Below are positions 32,374 to 41,441 of a stretch of DNA of 42,781 nt, piece after piece; positions within the stretch are counted from its first letter, which is position 1, and the number at the start of each line of letters is the position of its first letter. The DNA comes from Flavipsychrobacter sp. (GTDB taxonomy: Bacteria > Bacteroidota > Bacteroidia > Chitinophagales > Chitinophagaceae). The stretch spans positions 1 through 42,781 of the forward strand of contig JAEUVY010000103.1 in assembly GCA_016786565.1 (NCBI GenBank). The letters run 5' to 3'. The notes under the pieces are model-generated. The model had not been told where the DNA came from. It saw nothing but the letters and a program-made list of their open reading frames with translations, and ran no database searches. The translations under genes and the position numbers were made by a program.

Positions 32374-32480
32374 CTTATCTGTCCCCTTTCAGGGATGGAA
32401 TTAGCACCAGTTCTGACACTGCCGTGTCAGGAGGTTGCTAAGGCTTCATCGGGCCATAACCCTCTGCCTTTCTTGATAAG
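32374..32480 (-). ncRNA. SAM-I (S-box) riboswitch
   Basis: Minus strand shows the full S-box core: P1 CTTATC/GATAAG, then AAGAAAGGCAGAGGG, GGCCCGATGAAGCC, TTAGCAACC, GGTGCTAATTCC and GGGGACAGATAAG. These are the conserved blocks of the SAM-I aptamer in their proper order. It binds S-adenosylmethionine and lowers expression of the downstream trans-sulfuration and homoserine dehydrogenase genes. The start codon is 188 bases after the aptamer. Confidence 0.97.
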
Positions 32481-32688
32481 TGAATTAAAAGAACTGATGC
32501 AAAGGTAAATGTGCTTTTCTCAATTTTCCAAATCAACTTGTTGAAACAGAAAAAATAAAACACCCAAAACCCTTGCCCAATGCGCATTTCAGACTAACAA
32601 AAAAAATTATCCGCGAGGCGCATTGTTTGCAGGTTCACTATCGTCATCCGGGTCTGGATCGGTATCCAAATCTGTAGATCGACGGAAA

Positions 32689-34095
32689 TTACGGTCGTTC
32701 ATTTGATCCTTCTTTAACTCGAATTCGTTCTCCTCTGTCACCTTTTTTTTTTGCCCTGTCACCAAAGACAAGGTTCATTCCCAGATTAAGATTAGCATTG
32801 CGTGCGTCCAGCGGCTTCACGGATGCCCACCAGTTGTCGGCGGCCACGTACCACTGCATACCTGCAAACCTCAGAATAACCGCTCCACCCAGATTGAACG
32901 CGGAGCCCGAACGCATTGTGTAGGTCAGTGCACCTGTAAGGTGTTTGCCCACATTAATCCGGTAGGCAAGCGTTGTGGTGATCACCATCTTCTTGCTGAA
33001 CTTCTGGGTGCTGAATTGCGCACCCACGTTATGCATGTCGCTGATCTTGTAATTGCCTATTGCATATATTTCGGCAGGCAACGTAGTTCTGTAAGCATTC
33101 GTGTTCTTCTCAAACTTGATCAGATCCTTCACGCTGTCCACATATTGGTCGGTAGAGATAAAGCTACTGTCGCCGGTACGCAGGTAATGGGACAGATCGA
33201 AACCATCGAAGGTGAACGACTTGGGTCCCACTGTGTGGTTATGAATATTGCTCTTCCAGTTGATGTAGCCGAGGTTATTTACTCCCGCCGCCACATCTAT
33301 CTTGTCGGTCAGGTCATACTTCACTCCCAGATCGATACCAAGGCCGGCATTCTTCGTATTGAAAGCATAGGCCGGGAATTGCATATTTCCCTGTGCCCGG
33401 TCTGCACTATCCGCAATGCCGCTGGTCTGCAGGTTCATCTGCGCGTTTGCTGTGATCGCGTAGTAATCGGGCTCGGTGTACACACTCAGGCTGGTCTCCT
33501 TTGTGTGAATGTTCGTTTTACCGAACAACAACTTCGGACTTGCACCAAATGTCCATTTACCGAAATTCCTTGTACCATGCAACGCGTACTCCCTGTACCA
33601 CGAGGCATTGAGTCCGAAATTACCGATATTCAGCGTTTGCCCGATGTATGCCCCGTTACCGTACCATGCGAACCTGAACAGATCTTTGGGGTAAGAAAAC
33701 CGGAAGTCTACCCTATCCTGAACTGAAAGACCCAACGTCATATTTTCAAGCGCTACATTCGCTGAGAACAGAGAGACGTCGGCACCAAATGCAACTACGT
33801 TATTGGTCTTCAATTTATCGATAAAGTCTCCGGGGTGTATACCCATTGTTCCATCCGGATTAGCCTTGAAAAGACTGTTGTAGCTAAAACCTGAGTTATA
33901 CACGTAAAAAGAAAGAGACGACAGAACCGGTACGCCAATAGATATTTTGGCGTCCGACTGGTTGGTGGCATTTACCCACTGCGACTGATGCAGTTGCGGC
34001 AAAAACTTCAAAGTATATGGATTCTGTGCCTCAGCCACCAACGGCAAAGACAACAGAGCTGCAGCAATATATTTTTTCATGTTCTTAGTGATCAT
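32689..34095 (-). CDS. DUF5723-type outer-membrane barrel protein
   Basis: 468 residues in this frame. Signal peptide (AALLSLPLVAEAQ); either the ATG at 34095, which overlaps the upstream stop as ATGA, or the one at 34080 may start it. LPQLHQSQWVNATNQSDAKISIGVPVLSS is the typical DUF5723 opening; beta-strand repeats follow to NLGMNLVFG. After the last strand an A10 run (32743-32752 as T's on the plus strand) leads to a short basic tail. In the -1 frame the reading continues 44 residues (EENEFELKKDQMN..., acidic tail) to a stop at 32617. One A fewer would make that the natural C-terminus. Confidence 0.85.
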   Translation of the reverse strand: MITKNMKKYIAAALLSLPLVAEAQNPYTLKFLPQLHQSQWVNATNQSDAKISIGVPVLSSLSFYVYNSGFSYNSLFKANPDGTMGIHPGDFIDKLKTNNVVAFGADVSLFSANVALENMTLGLSVQDRVDFRFSYPKDLFRFAWYGNGAYIGQTLNIGNFGLNASWYREYALHGTRNFGKWTFGASPKLLFGKTNIHTKETSLSVYTEPDYYAITANAQMNLQTSGIADSADRAQGNMQFPAYAFNTKNAGLGIDLGVKYDLTDKIDVAAGVNNLGYINWKSNIHNHTVGPKSFTFDGFDLSHYLRTGDSSFISTDQYVDSVKDLIKFEKNTNAYRTTLPAEIYAIGNYKISDMHNVGAQFSTQKFSKKMVITTTLAYRINVGKHLTGALTYTMRSGSAFNLGGAVILRFAGMQWYVAADNWWASVKPLDARNANLNLGMNLVFGDRAKKKGDRGERIRVKEGSNERP

Positions 34096-35675
34096 AAGTT
34101 AGTTTGTTCCACGTTGAGTTTGAACCTGAAGGCGAGCTTCACGATCAGGTTGTTTGACGACTGAATTTTCACAGACCCGTTACCACTCGATTTCAGTTCA
34201 CCCTTTATAATCGCATGACGAACTTTTTTAGCCATAGCGTTGTATTGGTTGTGCTCCATGACGAAGGTGGTCACCTGTGTCTTACGACCATTCACTTTAC
34301 CCTGTGCATCAACAGGCGCTTCGCCTATTATGTCTGATGCGGTCGGCACCAATGAATCTACAACATTGAAGTTCTCATCGGCAAAATACAACTGCACCCT
34401 GCCATACAATGGCAATGCGTTATCCATCAGCATTTTGAATTCTGCTTTCTGAAGAATGCTCGTATCCTCGGCCAGCGTAAGCTTTGTAGTGTCCTGCAAA
34501 GTAAAAGTGACGATCTTGAACCAGGCCGGCAGTTCCGCTTCGGCAGTCAGCGCAATGGCACTCGAGTCCGTTACGAAGCTATAAGTATTGGTCACACCTC
34601 CGGGGTTCACGCGCACGCGGCCATTGTAGATAACATGATTCGGCGCGGGATTGAATAGGTTCTGGACCGCGCCGCCGGTACTTGCACTATCCATCACATG
34701 CGTGGAAACAGTGGTCTGCCCGGGAAAAGTGGCACCCGCAACATTAACTTCAGAAATAGTGATATCCCTGCGCACTCCGGTAGCTGTAACACCATAAAGA
34801 TTGTCAAACTTGGTAGATACGTTAAGCCCTATCGAGTTCTTGAATGAAAGGTTGATCTTCGGGTCGTTTACAAATATGTTCGCGTTCAGCGTATTATCAA
34901 ACACACCAACGTTGATGGTATCAGCCGGTATCGGAATATCGTACTGACCCAGGAAACCATCAATGAAGCTGAAGTTGATCCCTGTCATAGAAACAGATGC
35001 CGAAATAAAGTCTCCTGCATTGATAGAGTTGCCGGTGCCGGTTACTGAAGTCCTCACTTCATAAGGCACGTTATTTTTTGTGGTGCCACCGTTGCTCAGG
35101 TCGAAATTGTAACCCGACAGGTCAATTGAGGCAGTTGATGAAGTTGAAGGCCAATTGATGTTGGTAGTAACTGACAGCGGCACACCACCCTTCAATGCCT
35201 TGGGGAATGTGATAGTTACTGCAACATTGTGCTGAAATGTTGAGTTGACATTCAGCGTCAGCAAACCCGTTTTCATGTTCAGGTGCGCCAACTGTGCACC
35301 ACTGGCATCGTTATACGTAAAGTTGCCCGTGCGTGTATCATTCACTGTTCCGGTATAACCCGCAATAGACAATGGTGTTGTCAGGGTCAGATTGCTTGTT
35401 GTATAGTTCTGATCGGGTATCTTGATATAATCAGATGCCTTGGCATAGAACAGATCGCCGGTGTAATGGAGCGAATACACCCCTTCGGCGTCTTCGGTTA
35501 TGTAGCTCTTTTCAGGCAACATATCCTTTAGGGTCATGTTAGAGTTCAACACCGGCAGTGCCCAATCGGGTTGCCAGTTATCTATAGTCAGGTTCTTAAA
35601 GTCGAGGTCTTTTTTCTTGATGCAGCCGACACCCACCAATGAAGCGAGCGTCAATACTCCCAACAATCTTTTCAT
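34092..35675 (-). CDS. Large lipoprotein, beta-rich, unknown
   Basis: 527 residues, lipobox VGVGC with Cys18. The mature protein is beta-rich with many Thr, Ser, Asn (for example SLTLTTPLSIAGYTGT-like stretches, VNSTFQHNVAVTITFP), suggesting tandem immunoglobulin-like sandwiches at the cell surface or periplasm. Its TGA overlaps the next start in ATGA, so translation with the DUF5723 barrel is coupled; the pair may form a surface complex. No named family recognised. Confidence 0.75.
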   Translation of the reverse strand: MKRLLGVLTLASLVGVGCIKKKDLDFKNLTIDNWQPDWALPVLNSNMTLKDMLPEKSYITEDAEGVYSLHYTGDLFYAKASDYIKIPDQNYTTSNLTLTTPLSIAGYTGTVNDTRTGNFTYNDASGAQLAHLNMKTGLLTLNVNSTFQHNVAVTITFPKALKGGVPLSVTTNINWPSTSSTASIDLSGYNFDLSNGGTTKNNVPYEVRTSVTGTGNSINAGDFISASVSMTGINFSFIDGFLGQYDIPIPADTINVGVFDNTLNANIFVNDPKINLSFKNSIGLNVSTKFDNLYGVTATGVRRDITISEVNVAGATFPGQTTVSTHVMDSASTGGAVQNLFNPAPNHVIYNGRVRVNPGGVTNTYSFVTDSSAIALTAEAELPAWFKIVTFTLQDTTKLTLAEDTSILQKAEFKMLMDNALPLYGRVQLYFADENFNVVDSLVPTASDIIGEAPVDAQGKVNGRKTQVTTFVMEHNQYNAMAKKVRHAIIKGELKSSGNGSVKIQSSNNLIVKLAFRFKLNVEQTNL

Positions 35676-35836
35676 ATGTTCTTAAGTGTTTATGGTTTGC
35701 TCACCTGAAGCTATCGCAAACAGGGGCAACATGAAGAGGTAAAAATATGAAATTATATTTTATTATCATAGTGTTAATCGCCTAACTGTCCAATTCTGTT
35801 TTTTTTCGAGATCGGACAACGACAAAAGACATTGTG

Positions 35837-35844
35837 TATATTTG
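35837..35844 (+). promoter_or_regulatory. -7 promoter box TATATTTG
   Basis: Exact TAnnTTTG, 16 bases before the ATG of the VOC gene. No clear TTTG at 19-21 bases upstream. Confidence 0.45.
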
Positions 35845-35860
35845 AATTAAATAGTATTCC

Positions 35861-36259
35861 ATGACCTTCACCCACTCAATAAGTTGGTTTGAGATACCAA
35901 CGTCCGACCTTGACCGAGCACAGGATTTTTACGAGACCATCTTTGACATGAAGATGATCCCTATGGATATGCCTGAGATCAGCATGCGTATTTTCCCTGC
36001 AGAAACCATGATGCATGTCACGGGCGCATTAGTCCACAACAAAGACTTCTACAAGCCGTCTGCCACTGATGGACCCGTTATCTACCTGAATGCCAATCCT
36101 GATGTACAGATCGTACTCGACCGCATTGTGGCAGCCGGTGGCACCATTCTTGTCCCCAAAACGGAAATATCGCCCGAACATGGGCATATGGCAATTTTTC
36201 TTGACACTGAAGGAAACCGAATGGCGTTACATTCTGTCCCTCAGGGCATGGCAACATAA
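35861..36259 (+). CDS. VOC (glyoxalase-fold) protein
   Basis: 132 residues. It starts with FEIPTSDLDRAQDFYETIFDMKM, the first beta-alpha-beta unit of the vicinal-oxygen-chelate fold, and ends HGHMAIFLDTEGNRMALHS, the second. Residues H, E and D that could bind a metal are present (HGHM, DTEGN). It may be a metal-dependent lyase, dioxygenase or resistance protein; substrate not readable. Monocistronic, diverging from the large lipoprotein. Confidence 0.9.
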   Translation: MTFTHSISWFEIPTSDLDRAQDFYETIFDMKMIPMDMPEISMRIFPAETMMHVTGALVHNKDFYKPSATDGPVIYLNANPDVQIVLDRIVAAGGTILVPKTEISPEHGHMAIFLDTEGNRMALHSVPQGMAT

Positions 36260-36271
36260 TTAAGAAAACCA

Positions 36272-36883
36272 CTACCAATCATTGGCAGGTCGGTCGCCGA
36301 TGGCTGCTGTTACCCGTCCGGCGCAAAATTCGTTGAACTGATCCGCCGGAGCGGTTGTGGCAGAAACATCGAATTGAAAAAGCTTGTTGTCGATACAGTC
36401 TATCGACAGTACTCCATAGCGCAGCATCACCTGATCTATTTCTTTCCAGGCAATGAACCTGCGGCGGGCAGTGACCGGCAAATGAACACCTGACTCGTCC
36501 ACGCGAACCTGCAACTGTTGGCCGGCATCACGTTCCCAATATAGTGAGAACACAATAGCTGCAACAAGCACAGTAAATATCACGATGGGGAATTTCCATT
36601 GCTCAATGAACGAAAGAGCGGCAATGGCCAGGGCCACAGCCAGTTCCAGGAAACGAAACATCTTATTGACCTTGCGACCAGTGATCCACCTGTTCTTTGC
36701 AATGGTAACGGTGATCAAGGCCTGACCCGCGATCAACAGCGCCAGCCCCCAGTAGGTTATCTCAAAATTGTACACATAAATGATAGCACCTGTGCCCAGA
36801 AATGCTAAACCACAGAACAAATGGAGGGCTGTAAGCTGTTGAGGTTTCACCTTGGAGCCTGTAACAGGCAATTCAAATACCAT
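36272..36883 (-). CDS. Four-helix membrane protein with PH-like tail, unknown
   Basis: 203 residues. Four hydrophobic segments (about 17-38, 43-60, 76-93, 98-115), then a beta-rich C-terminal ~80 residues (QQLQVRVDESGVHLPVTARRRFIAWKEIDQV) that resemble a bacterial PH-like domain. Inner-membrane protein with cytosolic tail. Function unknown. It is convergent with the VOC gene and 30 bases downstream of the LuxE-like gene, same strand, perhaps co-transcribed. Confidence 0.65.
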   Translation of the reverse strand: MVFELPVTGSKVKPQQLTALHLFCGLAFLGTGAIIYVYNFEITYWGLALLIAGQALITVTIAKNRWITGRKVNKMFRFLELAVALAIAALSFIEQWKFPIVIFTVLVAAIVFSLYWERDAGQQLQVRVDESGVHLPVTARRRFIAWKEIDQVMLRYGVLSIDCIDNKLFQFDVSATTAPADQFNEFCAGRVTAAIGDRPANDW

Positions 36884-36913
36884 GGGGCAAAAATAGCATA
36901 TTAAACGGTCACT

Positions 36914-37915
36914 CTACACAGCCATCAGGCTGCATCCCCTCAACGCACTATGGTCAAGCCGGCCCATCACTTTGAATGTCCCGTCTTCATTCACCACTCC
37001 CATATCCTCGGTAGCTATGAAAGCGCAGGAATGCACATTTGCCAGATCCACCACATTTACGGCGCCGCCACCTTGTCGCCTCACATCCAGCGGGTCATTA
37101 ATATCTCTCACCAGCACCTGCATGGTGGCGCTGCATCGGAAGATCCCCTCGCCATCAGAGTATGCCTGAGAAAGGAGTTCGGTCATCCCATATTCAGAAT
37201 GCACCACCGGCAATTGCCATTGCTGCTTCAATATGGCGTGTACCTCATCCCTTGTCATTTCCACCCTGCGCCCCTTCATACCTCCGGTTTCCATCACTAT
37301 CGTATGCCGCAGGTCCATTGGGTGCGATTCCGCGAAGTCGAGCAGTGCATAGGTTACGCCCAGCAACAACGTTTTTTGACCCGTTGCTTCGTTTCGCCGA
37401 AGAATTGTTGCCAGTTTATCCCATTCATTAATGTAAAACCCACTCTCCGCACCCGCCCCCGCCGCCATCAGGGTACGCGCCATATACACCAACGAAGCAT
37501 TTCCACGCTCCAGGTAGGAAGGCAGCAGTGCCAGTATGGTGTAGTCTGCCGGCGACCCGTAAAATTCTCTGAAACCGCTCAGCAGGCAGTCCTCATATAT
37601 TTTCGCGTTGTGTACATAATGCCTTGACGGCACCTCTCCGGTTGTGCCGCTGCTTTCAAACACCAATACTGCCGTGTCGGCCGCGGCCGGCGAACTGACT
37701 ATGGGTTGCGACTTAAAAAACGAGATCGGCAGAAAAGGCACCTGGCAGACATCCTGAACAATTTCAAGGTTCACCCGTAAAAGATCGCAATAACTTCGGT
37801 ACAAAGCGTTGTTGGCATACTGATACCTGAAAAGCTCTAACGCCGCCATACCAAAATCGGCATGTGCAGCGTTTAAGATATATTCAGAAGAGTTTAACGC
37901 TTTATAATCGGGCAC
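36914..37915 (-). CDS. LuxE-type acyl-protein synthetase
   Basis: 333 residues. FESSGTTGEVPSRHYV near residue 86 is the ATP/adenylate-binding motif; EYGMTELLSQ and the GRLDHSALRGCS end match LuxE (acyl-protein synthetase) and related acyl-adenylating enzymes. It would activate a fatty acid as acyl-AMP or transfer it to a protein. There is no luciferase or LuxC neighbour, so a role in lipid or polysaccharide biosynthesis rather than bioluminescence is inferred. Confidence 0.85.
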   Translation of the reverse strand: MPDYKALNSSEYILNAAHADFGMAALELFRYQYANNALYRSYCDLLRVNLEIVQDVCQVPFLPISFFKSQPIVSSPAAADTAVLVFESSGTTGEVPSRHYVHNAKIYEDCLLSGFREFYGSPADYTILALLPSYLERGNASLVYMARTLMAAGAGAESGFYINEWDKLATILRRNEATGQKTLLLGVTYALLDFAESHPMDLRHTIVMETGGMKGRRVEMTRDEVHAILKQQWQLPVVHSEYGMTELLSQAYSDGEGIFRCSATMQVLVRDINDPLDVRRQGGGAVNVVDLANVHSCAFIATEDMGVVNEDGTFKVMGRLDHSALRGCSLMAV

Positions 37916-37921
37916 TTTTTC

Positions 37922-37929
37922 TAACTTTG
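37922..37929 (+). promoter_or_regulatory. -7 promoter box TAACTTTG, near-leaderless
   Basis: Exact TAnnTTTG ending five bases before the ATG at 37935. Such close spacing implies a leaderless transcript if the box is used. No good -33 at standard spacing. Confidence 0.4.
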
Positions 37930-37934
37930 AAAAT

Positions 37935-38405
37935 ATGAATTGTCGTAATCCTATAATACTCTTGTTCGCGGCACTCTTTCTTTCGTCCTGCGAGAAGAAC
38001 GAGGTGTCAAAGATACCTCAAATAGGCTTCCTGCAATTCAGCCCTTCCATCATTCAGGCTGGACGCGATACGGCATTTATGCAGTTCAGCATCAGAGATG
38101 GCGATGCCGACCTCGGGGTGACTCCGGGCACAAACAAATATGACATTTACATAAAAGACCTCCGTTTCGACTCGGCAGGCTTCGTTGGCTACCTTTTCCC
38201 GGGCATAGACCCGGGGATACTTGATCCGGAAAAGGGCATCACCGGCACTTGCACATTCCTGTTTATTCCTCAATTATTGTATCCCCGCACCGATTCTCCC
38301 GTGCACTACAGGTTTGATACTGCCCGATTTGAAGTGTACATAACAGACAGAGCGGGCAATAACTCCAACCGCATCATTACAGATCCTTTGGTGATGAAGC
38401 GCTAA
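37935..38405 (+). CDS. Small lipoprotein, unknown
   Basis: 156 residues with lipobox LSSC, Cys19. The mature part contains a beta-domain run FLQFSPSIIQAGRDTAFMQFSIRDGDADLG, typical of Ig-like/cadherin-type DGDADLG motifs in Bacteroidota lipoproteins. Its last four bases overlap the convergent hydrolase gene. Diverges from the LuxE gene with only 19 bases between the starts, so the two promoters overlap. Confidence 0.75.
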   Translation: MNCRNPIILLFAALFLSSCEKNEVSKIPQIGFLQFSPSIIQAGRDTAFMQFSIRDGDADLGVTPGTNKYDIYIKDLRFDSAGFVGYLFPGIDPGILDPEKGITGTCTFLFIPQLLYPRTDSPVHYRFDTARFEVYITDRAGNNSNRIITDPLVMKR

Positions 38406-39052
38406 ACCTGCCCGGTCAGGTATTGCAGAACATGTGCCGCCACTTCCCCGGCCCTGTTATAGATCATAATATGCGACCCTCCCTCTATCCATACATCGGG
38501 CCGCACCCATGTGGGCCATATAACCTTATCGTCAGAGCCATGAATGTGGAAGATACCTGACGGAATATCGTGGTTCTCCCAATGAAGGATCGAATTGACG
38601 CACCATTTCACAAAGTGCGGGTCTCCTGATGCCATCATTTGCCTGAATTCACTTTTTTCCGCCTCAGTCTCAGCACCCAGCAGATCCAGTATGAATGGGA
38701 ACGGCGTCACAAACCACGACTCGGGTATCACGCCCGTGCGACTGATAGCCTTGAACAGAAAATTGTCGTAACCTATCTCGTCTATCGTTTTGGCGCTGGA
38801 TACAAGTATCACCGTTGCTGCAGGCACTTGCTTTTTGATCTCGGTGGCCAGCATGCCACCAAACGACAACCCGATGATAGTGGGTGCAGGCTCCTGCATC
38901 ACCTCATACATCTTCATTGCATAAGATGGCAGGGTGTCGGTGTCGTCGGCCTTAACCCATGGCACCGGCACCAGCTCATACCCGGCAATAGCCAGCTTGC
39001 CGAAAAAACGATGATCGGCACCAAGCCCTGTTATACAATAGATCTTTTTCAT
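38402..39052 (-). CDS. Alpha/beta hydrolase
   Basis: 216 residues. Nucleophile elbow GLSFGG (Ser at 63), a later HGSDDKVIWP loop with the catalytic Asp, and GGSHIMIYNRA with the His. There is no signal peptide, so it is cytoplasmic. Likely an esterase, lipase or thioesterase; substrate unknown. It lies 24 bases after the stop end of the methylmalonyl-CoA mutase gene's downstream side on the same strand and may be co-transcribed with it. Confidence 0.85.
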   Translation of the reverse strand: MKKIYCITGLGADHRFFGKLAIAGYELVPVPWVKADDTDTLPSYAMKMYEVMQEPAPTIIGLSFGGMLATEIKKQVPAATVILVSSAKTIDEIGYDNFLFKAISRTGVIPESWFVTPFPFILDLLGAETEAEKSEFRQMMASGDPHFVKWCVNSILHWENHDIPSGIFHIHGSDDKVIWPTWVRPDVWIEGGSHIMIYNRAGEVAAHVLQYLTGQV

Positions 39053-39076
39053 GCCGGTACGGTTTAAGAACGACCA

Positions 39077-40627
39077 CTATCCTCTGTATTCGCCCCATAT
39101 GCCCCTGAGCGTATCGGAGATCTCACCCAGTGTACAATAGTTCTCTACCGCGTCTATCACCGCAGGCATCAGGTTATCAGTACCCAGTGCGCAATTCTTT
39201 ATGGTATCCAGGCAGGCCGCCACCTTAGCATTATCGCGCCTTGCACGCAACTTCGCAAGCTTTTCCGACTGTACCTGCCTGATAGAATCATCGATCTTGA
39301 GTACGGGAGGTGTATTCATTTCGGCAGATGTAAACTTGTTCACCCCCACAATTATCTTGCTGCCGTCTTCGATAGCCTTATTGTAGGCATATGCCGACCT
39401 TGCTATCTCGTCCTGCATAAAGTGCTGTTCTATGGCCTTCACCGATCCGCCCATGGCGTCTATGCGCTCAATCAGCTTCCACGCAGCGGCCTCCACTTCA
39501 TTGGTCAGCGCCTCAACATAATAAGAACCTGCCAGCGGATCTACAGTATCTGTCGCACCACTTTCAAACGCAAGTATCTGCTGTGTACGCAACGCTATAG
39601 ACGCTGCTTCTTCAGTAGGCAGAGACAATGCTTCGTCATAACCGTTGGTGTGCAACGACTGTGTGCCGCCCAAAACTGCCGACAAACCCTGTAATGCCAC
39701 ACGAACGATATTGTTCTTGGGTTGCTGTGCTGTAAGCGTGCTGCCACCTGTTTGTGTATGAAAACGCAGCATCTGCGCACGGGCATCGGTTGCCCCCAAT
39801 GACTTGGTTATGCTTGCCCACATGCGGCGTGCCGCCCTGAACTTGGCAACCTCCTCGAATATGTTGTTGTGCGCGTTGAAAAAGAATGACAGACGCTGCG
39901 CGAACACGTTAATATCAAGCCCCTTGTCGATAGCCGCCTGCAGATATGCCTTTCCGTTGGCCAGCGTGAATGCAAGCTCCTGCACCGCGTTGGCACCTGC
40001 CTCGCGTATGTGGTATCCAGATATGGATATGGTATTCCATTTCGGCACTTCCTTGCTGCAATACTCAAAGATATCGGTGATGATACGCATGGATGGTGCC
40101 GGCGGGTAAATGTAGGTTCCGCGCGCAGCATACTCCTTCAAAATATCGTTCTGTATGGTTCCAGATATCTTCTTTACGTCAGCTCCCTGTTTCTTTGCCA
40201 GTGCTATGTAGAACGCCAGCAAAATGAAACCCGTGGCGTTGATGGTCATAGACGTGGTGATGTCTGATAACTTGATCCCGTCAAACAACACCTCCATATC
40301 TTCAATGGAATCGATGGCCACACCAACCTTTCCCACCTCGCCTTCCGACATCGGGTGATCTGAGTCGTAACCGATCTGTGTAGGCAGGTCGAACGCCACT
40401 GAAAGGCCGTTCACACCCTGCCCCAGCAGAAAATGATAACGTTTGTTTGACTCCTCAGCCGTACTGAAGCCCGCATATTGACGCATGGTCCACAACCTGT
40501 CGCGATACATAGCCGCGTGCACACCACGTGTAAAGGGGAATGCACCCGGTTGTTCGTCCATACGTACCGGTTCACAATAAACCTGTTTTATCTCTATACC
40601 CGAATCGGTCTTGATGATCTTCTCCAT
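39077..40627 (-). CDS. Methylmalonyl-CoA mutase, catalytic subunit without B12 domain
   Basis: 516 residues from the ATG at 40627; an upstream TTG start is unlikely. Catalytic motifs: RQYAGFS (Tyr51), PSMRII (Arg181), [12 protein letters not shown] (His206). Tyr and Arg at these places indicate methylmalonyl- rather than isobutyryl-CoA substrate. The protein ends before any cobalamin-binding DxHxxG domain, so the small B12 subunit must be encoded elsewhere. It interconverts methylmalonyl-CoA and succinyl-CoA in propionate metabolism. Confidence 0.93.
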   Translation of the reverse strand: MEKIIKTDSGIEIKQVYCEPVRMDEQPGAFPFTRGVHAAMYRDRLWTMRQYAGFSTAEESNKRYHFLLGQGVNGLSVAFDLPTQIGYDSDHPMSEGEVGKVGVAIDSIEDMEVLFDGIKLSDITTSMTINATGFILLAFYIALAKKQGADVKKISGTIQNDILKEYAARGTYIYPPAPSMRIITDIFEYCSKEVPKWNTISISGYHIREAGANAVQELAFTLANGKAYLQAAIDKGLDINVFAQRLSFFFNAHNNIFEEVAKFRAARRMWASITKSLGATDARAQMLRFHTQTGGSTLTAQQPKNNIVRVALQGLSAVLGGTQSLHTNGYDEALSLPTEEAASIALRTQQILAFESGATDTVDPLAGSYYVEALTNEVEAAAWKLIERIDAMGGSVKAIEQHFMQDEIARSAYAYNKAIEDGSKIIVGVNKFTSAEMNTPPVLKIDDSIRQVQSEKLAKLRARRDNAKVAACLDTIKNCALGTDNLMPAVIDAVENYCTLGEISDTLRGIWGEYRG

Positions 40628-40642
40628 GTTTGTAATAATGTA

Positions 40643-40663
40643 GTTTGCCTTGCAGGCAGGCAA
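40643..40663 (-). other. GC-rich inverted repeat in mutase leader
   Basis: TTTGCCT and AGGCAAA flank TGCAGGC, giving a short hairpin that recalls the REP-like element. It is just upstream of the mutase ATG and could affect translation. Confidence 0.4.
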
Positions 40664-40733
40664 AAATAGGCATCCACCCGCAATGGGGTGTAAATATACT
40701 ACATTCAGGGAGTGAGAAATATGAGATCAGCGG

Positions 40734-41288
40734 TTAATAAGCAGCATTTACAACTTCCGTAGCCTTCACCTTGGCGGGAGGCACTTTCACCTCAGACATA
40801 CCCAGCATGTGACGCTGTTCTATGGTGTCTATCGCCGCCTTTCGCTCCAGATGCTGCCCCACCATTATCTTTATGTCCTTTCCTGCCTGATGCAGAATGT
40901 CATTCTTCAGGCGTATTTCCCGCGCCATTCGGCCGATCACGAACACGCATACAACCCCTATTGCCGCAAGCGCATAGGTGGCTGCAATAAGCAATGTAAG
41001 GTTGGGACCACCTATCTTACTACGCAACTCGGGCGTGTAGAATATCTTATTTAACAGGCTGAACGGATAAATGCGATGCAACAGGGCAGCGAATGCAACA
41101 CCACCCAGACTAATTGTGTAACAACTGAACTCAGTAATGATCAGGGTGCCACTGCTGAGCAAACGCTGCGCAGCCGGCCGACGTAATGAAGTGGCGAGCG
41201 GATCAAGCATCTCCATCTGATCATTGATCATTACCCTCTCTTCTCTGAACTCTGCTAACAGATCATCCTTCAAGGTAGCTAATGACAT
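40734..41288 (-). CDS. Small two-helix membrane protein, unknown
   Basis: 184 residues. N-terminal helical region (1-45), two hydrophobic segments (about 55-72 and 96-118), then an amphipathic helical tail with Lys/Glu repeats (GRMAREIRLKNDILHQAGKDIKIMVGQHLERKAAIDTIEQRH). Inner membrane, both ends probably cytosolic. No named family. It lies 107 bases upstream of the mutase gene on the same strand. Confidence 0.6.
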   Translation of the reverse strand: MSLATLKDDLLAEFREERVMINDQMEMLDPLATSLRRPAAQRLLSSGTLIITEFSCYTISLGGVAFAALLHRIYPFSLLNKIFYTPELRSKIGGPNLTLLIAATYALAAIGVVCVFVIGRMAREIRLKNDILHQAGKDIKIMVGQHLERKAAIDTIEQRHMLGMSEVKVPPAKVKATEVVNAAY

Positions 41289-41428
41289 CCGGGGTACGAA
41301 TTGGTTAAGACAAAAATAACGTTGGGGTAATATCCCATCGTTATCAAAGTATCCACAATGTGTTAGTAACCATCAGATAAAACACCCAACCACCTGAGAC
41401 TCACCACCAAACCAGCCCGCAAATCCCG

Positions 41429-41436
41429 TAGATTTG
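41429..41436 (+). promoter_or_regulatory. -7 promoter box TAGATTTG, near-leaderless
   Basis: Exact TAnnTTTG, five bases before the ATG at 41442, same spacing as at 37922-37929. No clear -33. Confidence 0.4.
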
Positions 41437-41441
41437 TAATT

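Larger units (their letters stand above)
32187..32688. other. Non-coding leader region of met operon
   Basis: About 500 bases with no gene. It contains the SAM-I riboswitch (32374-32480), a terminator (32292-32324) and a further 10-bp hairpin (32264-32291), plus the possible alternative end of the DUF5723 gene (stop at 32617). Short plus-strand frames here are not supported. Confidence 0.75.
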
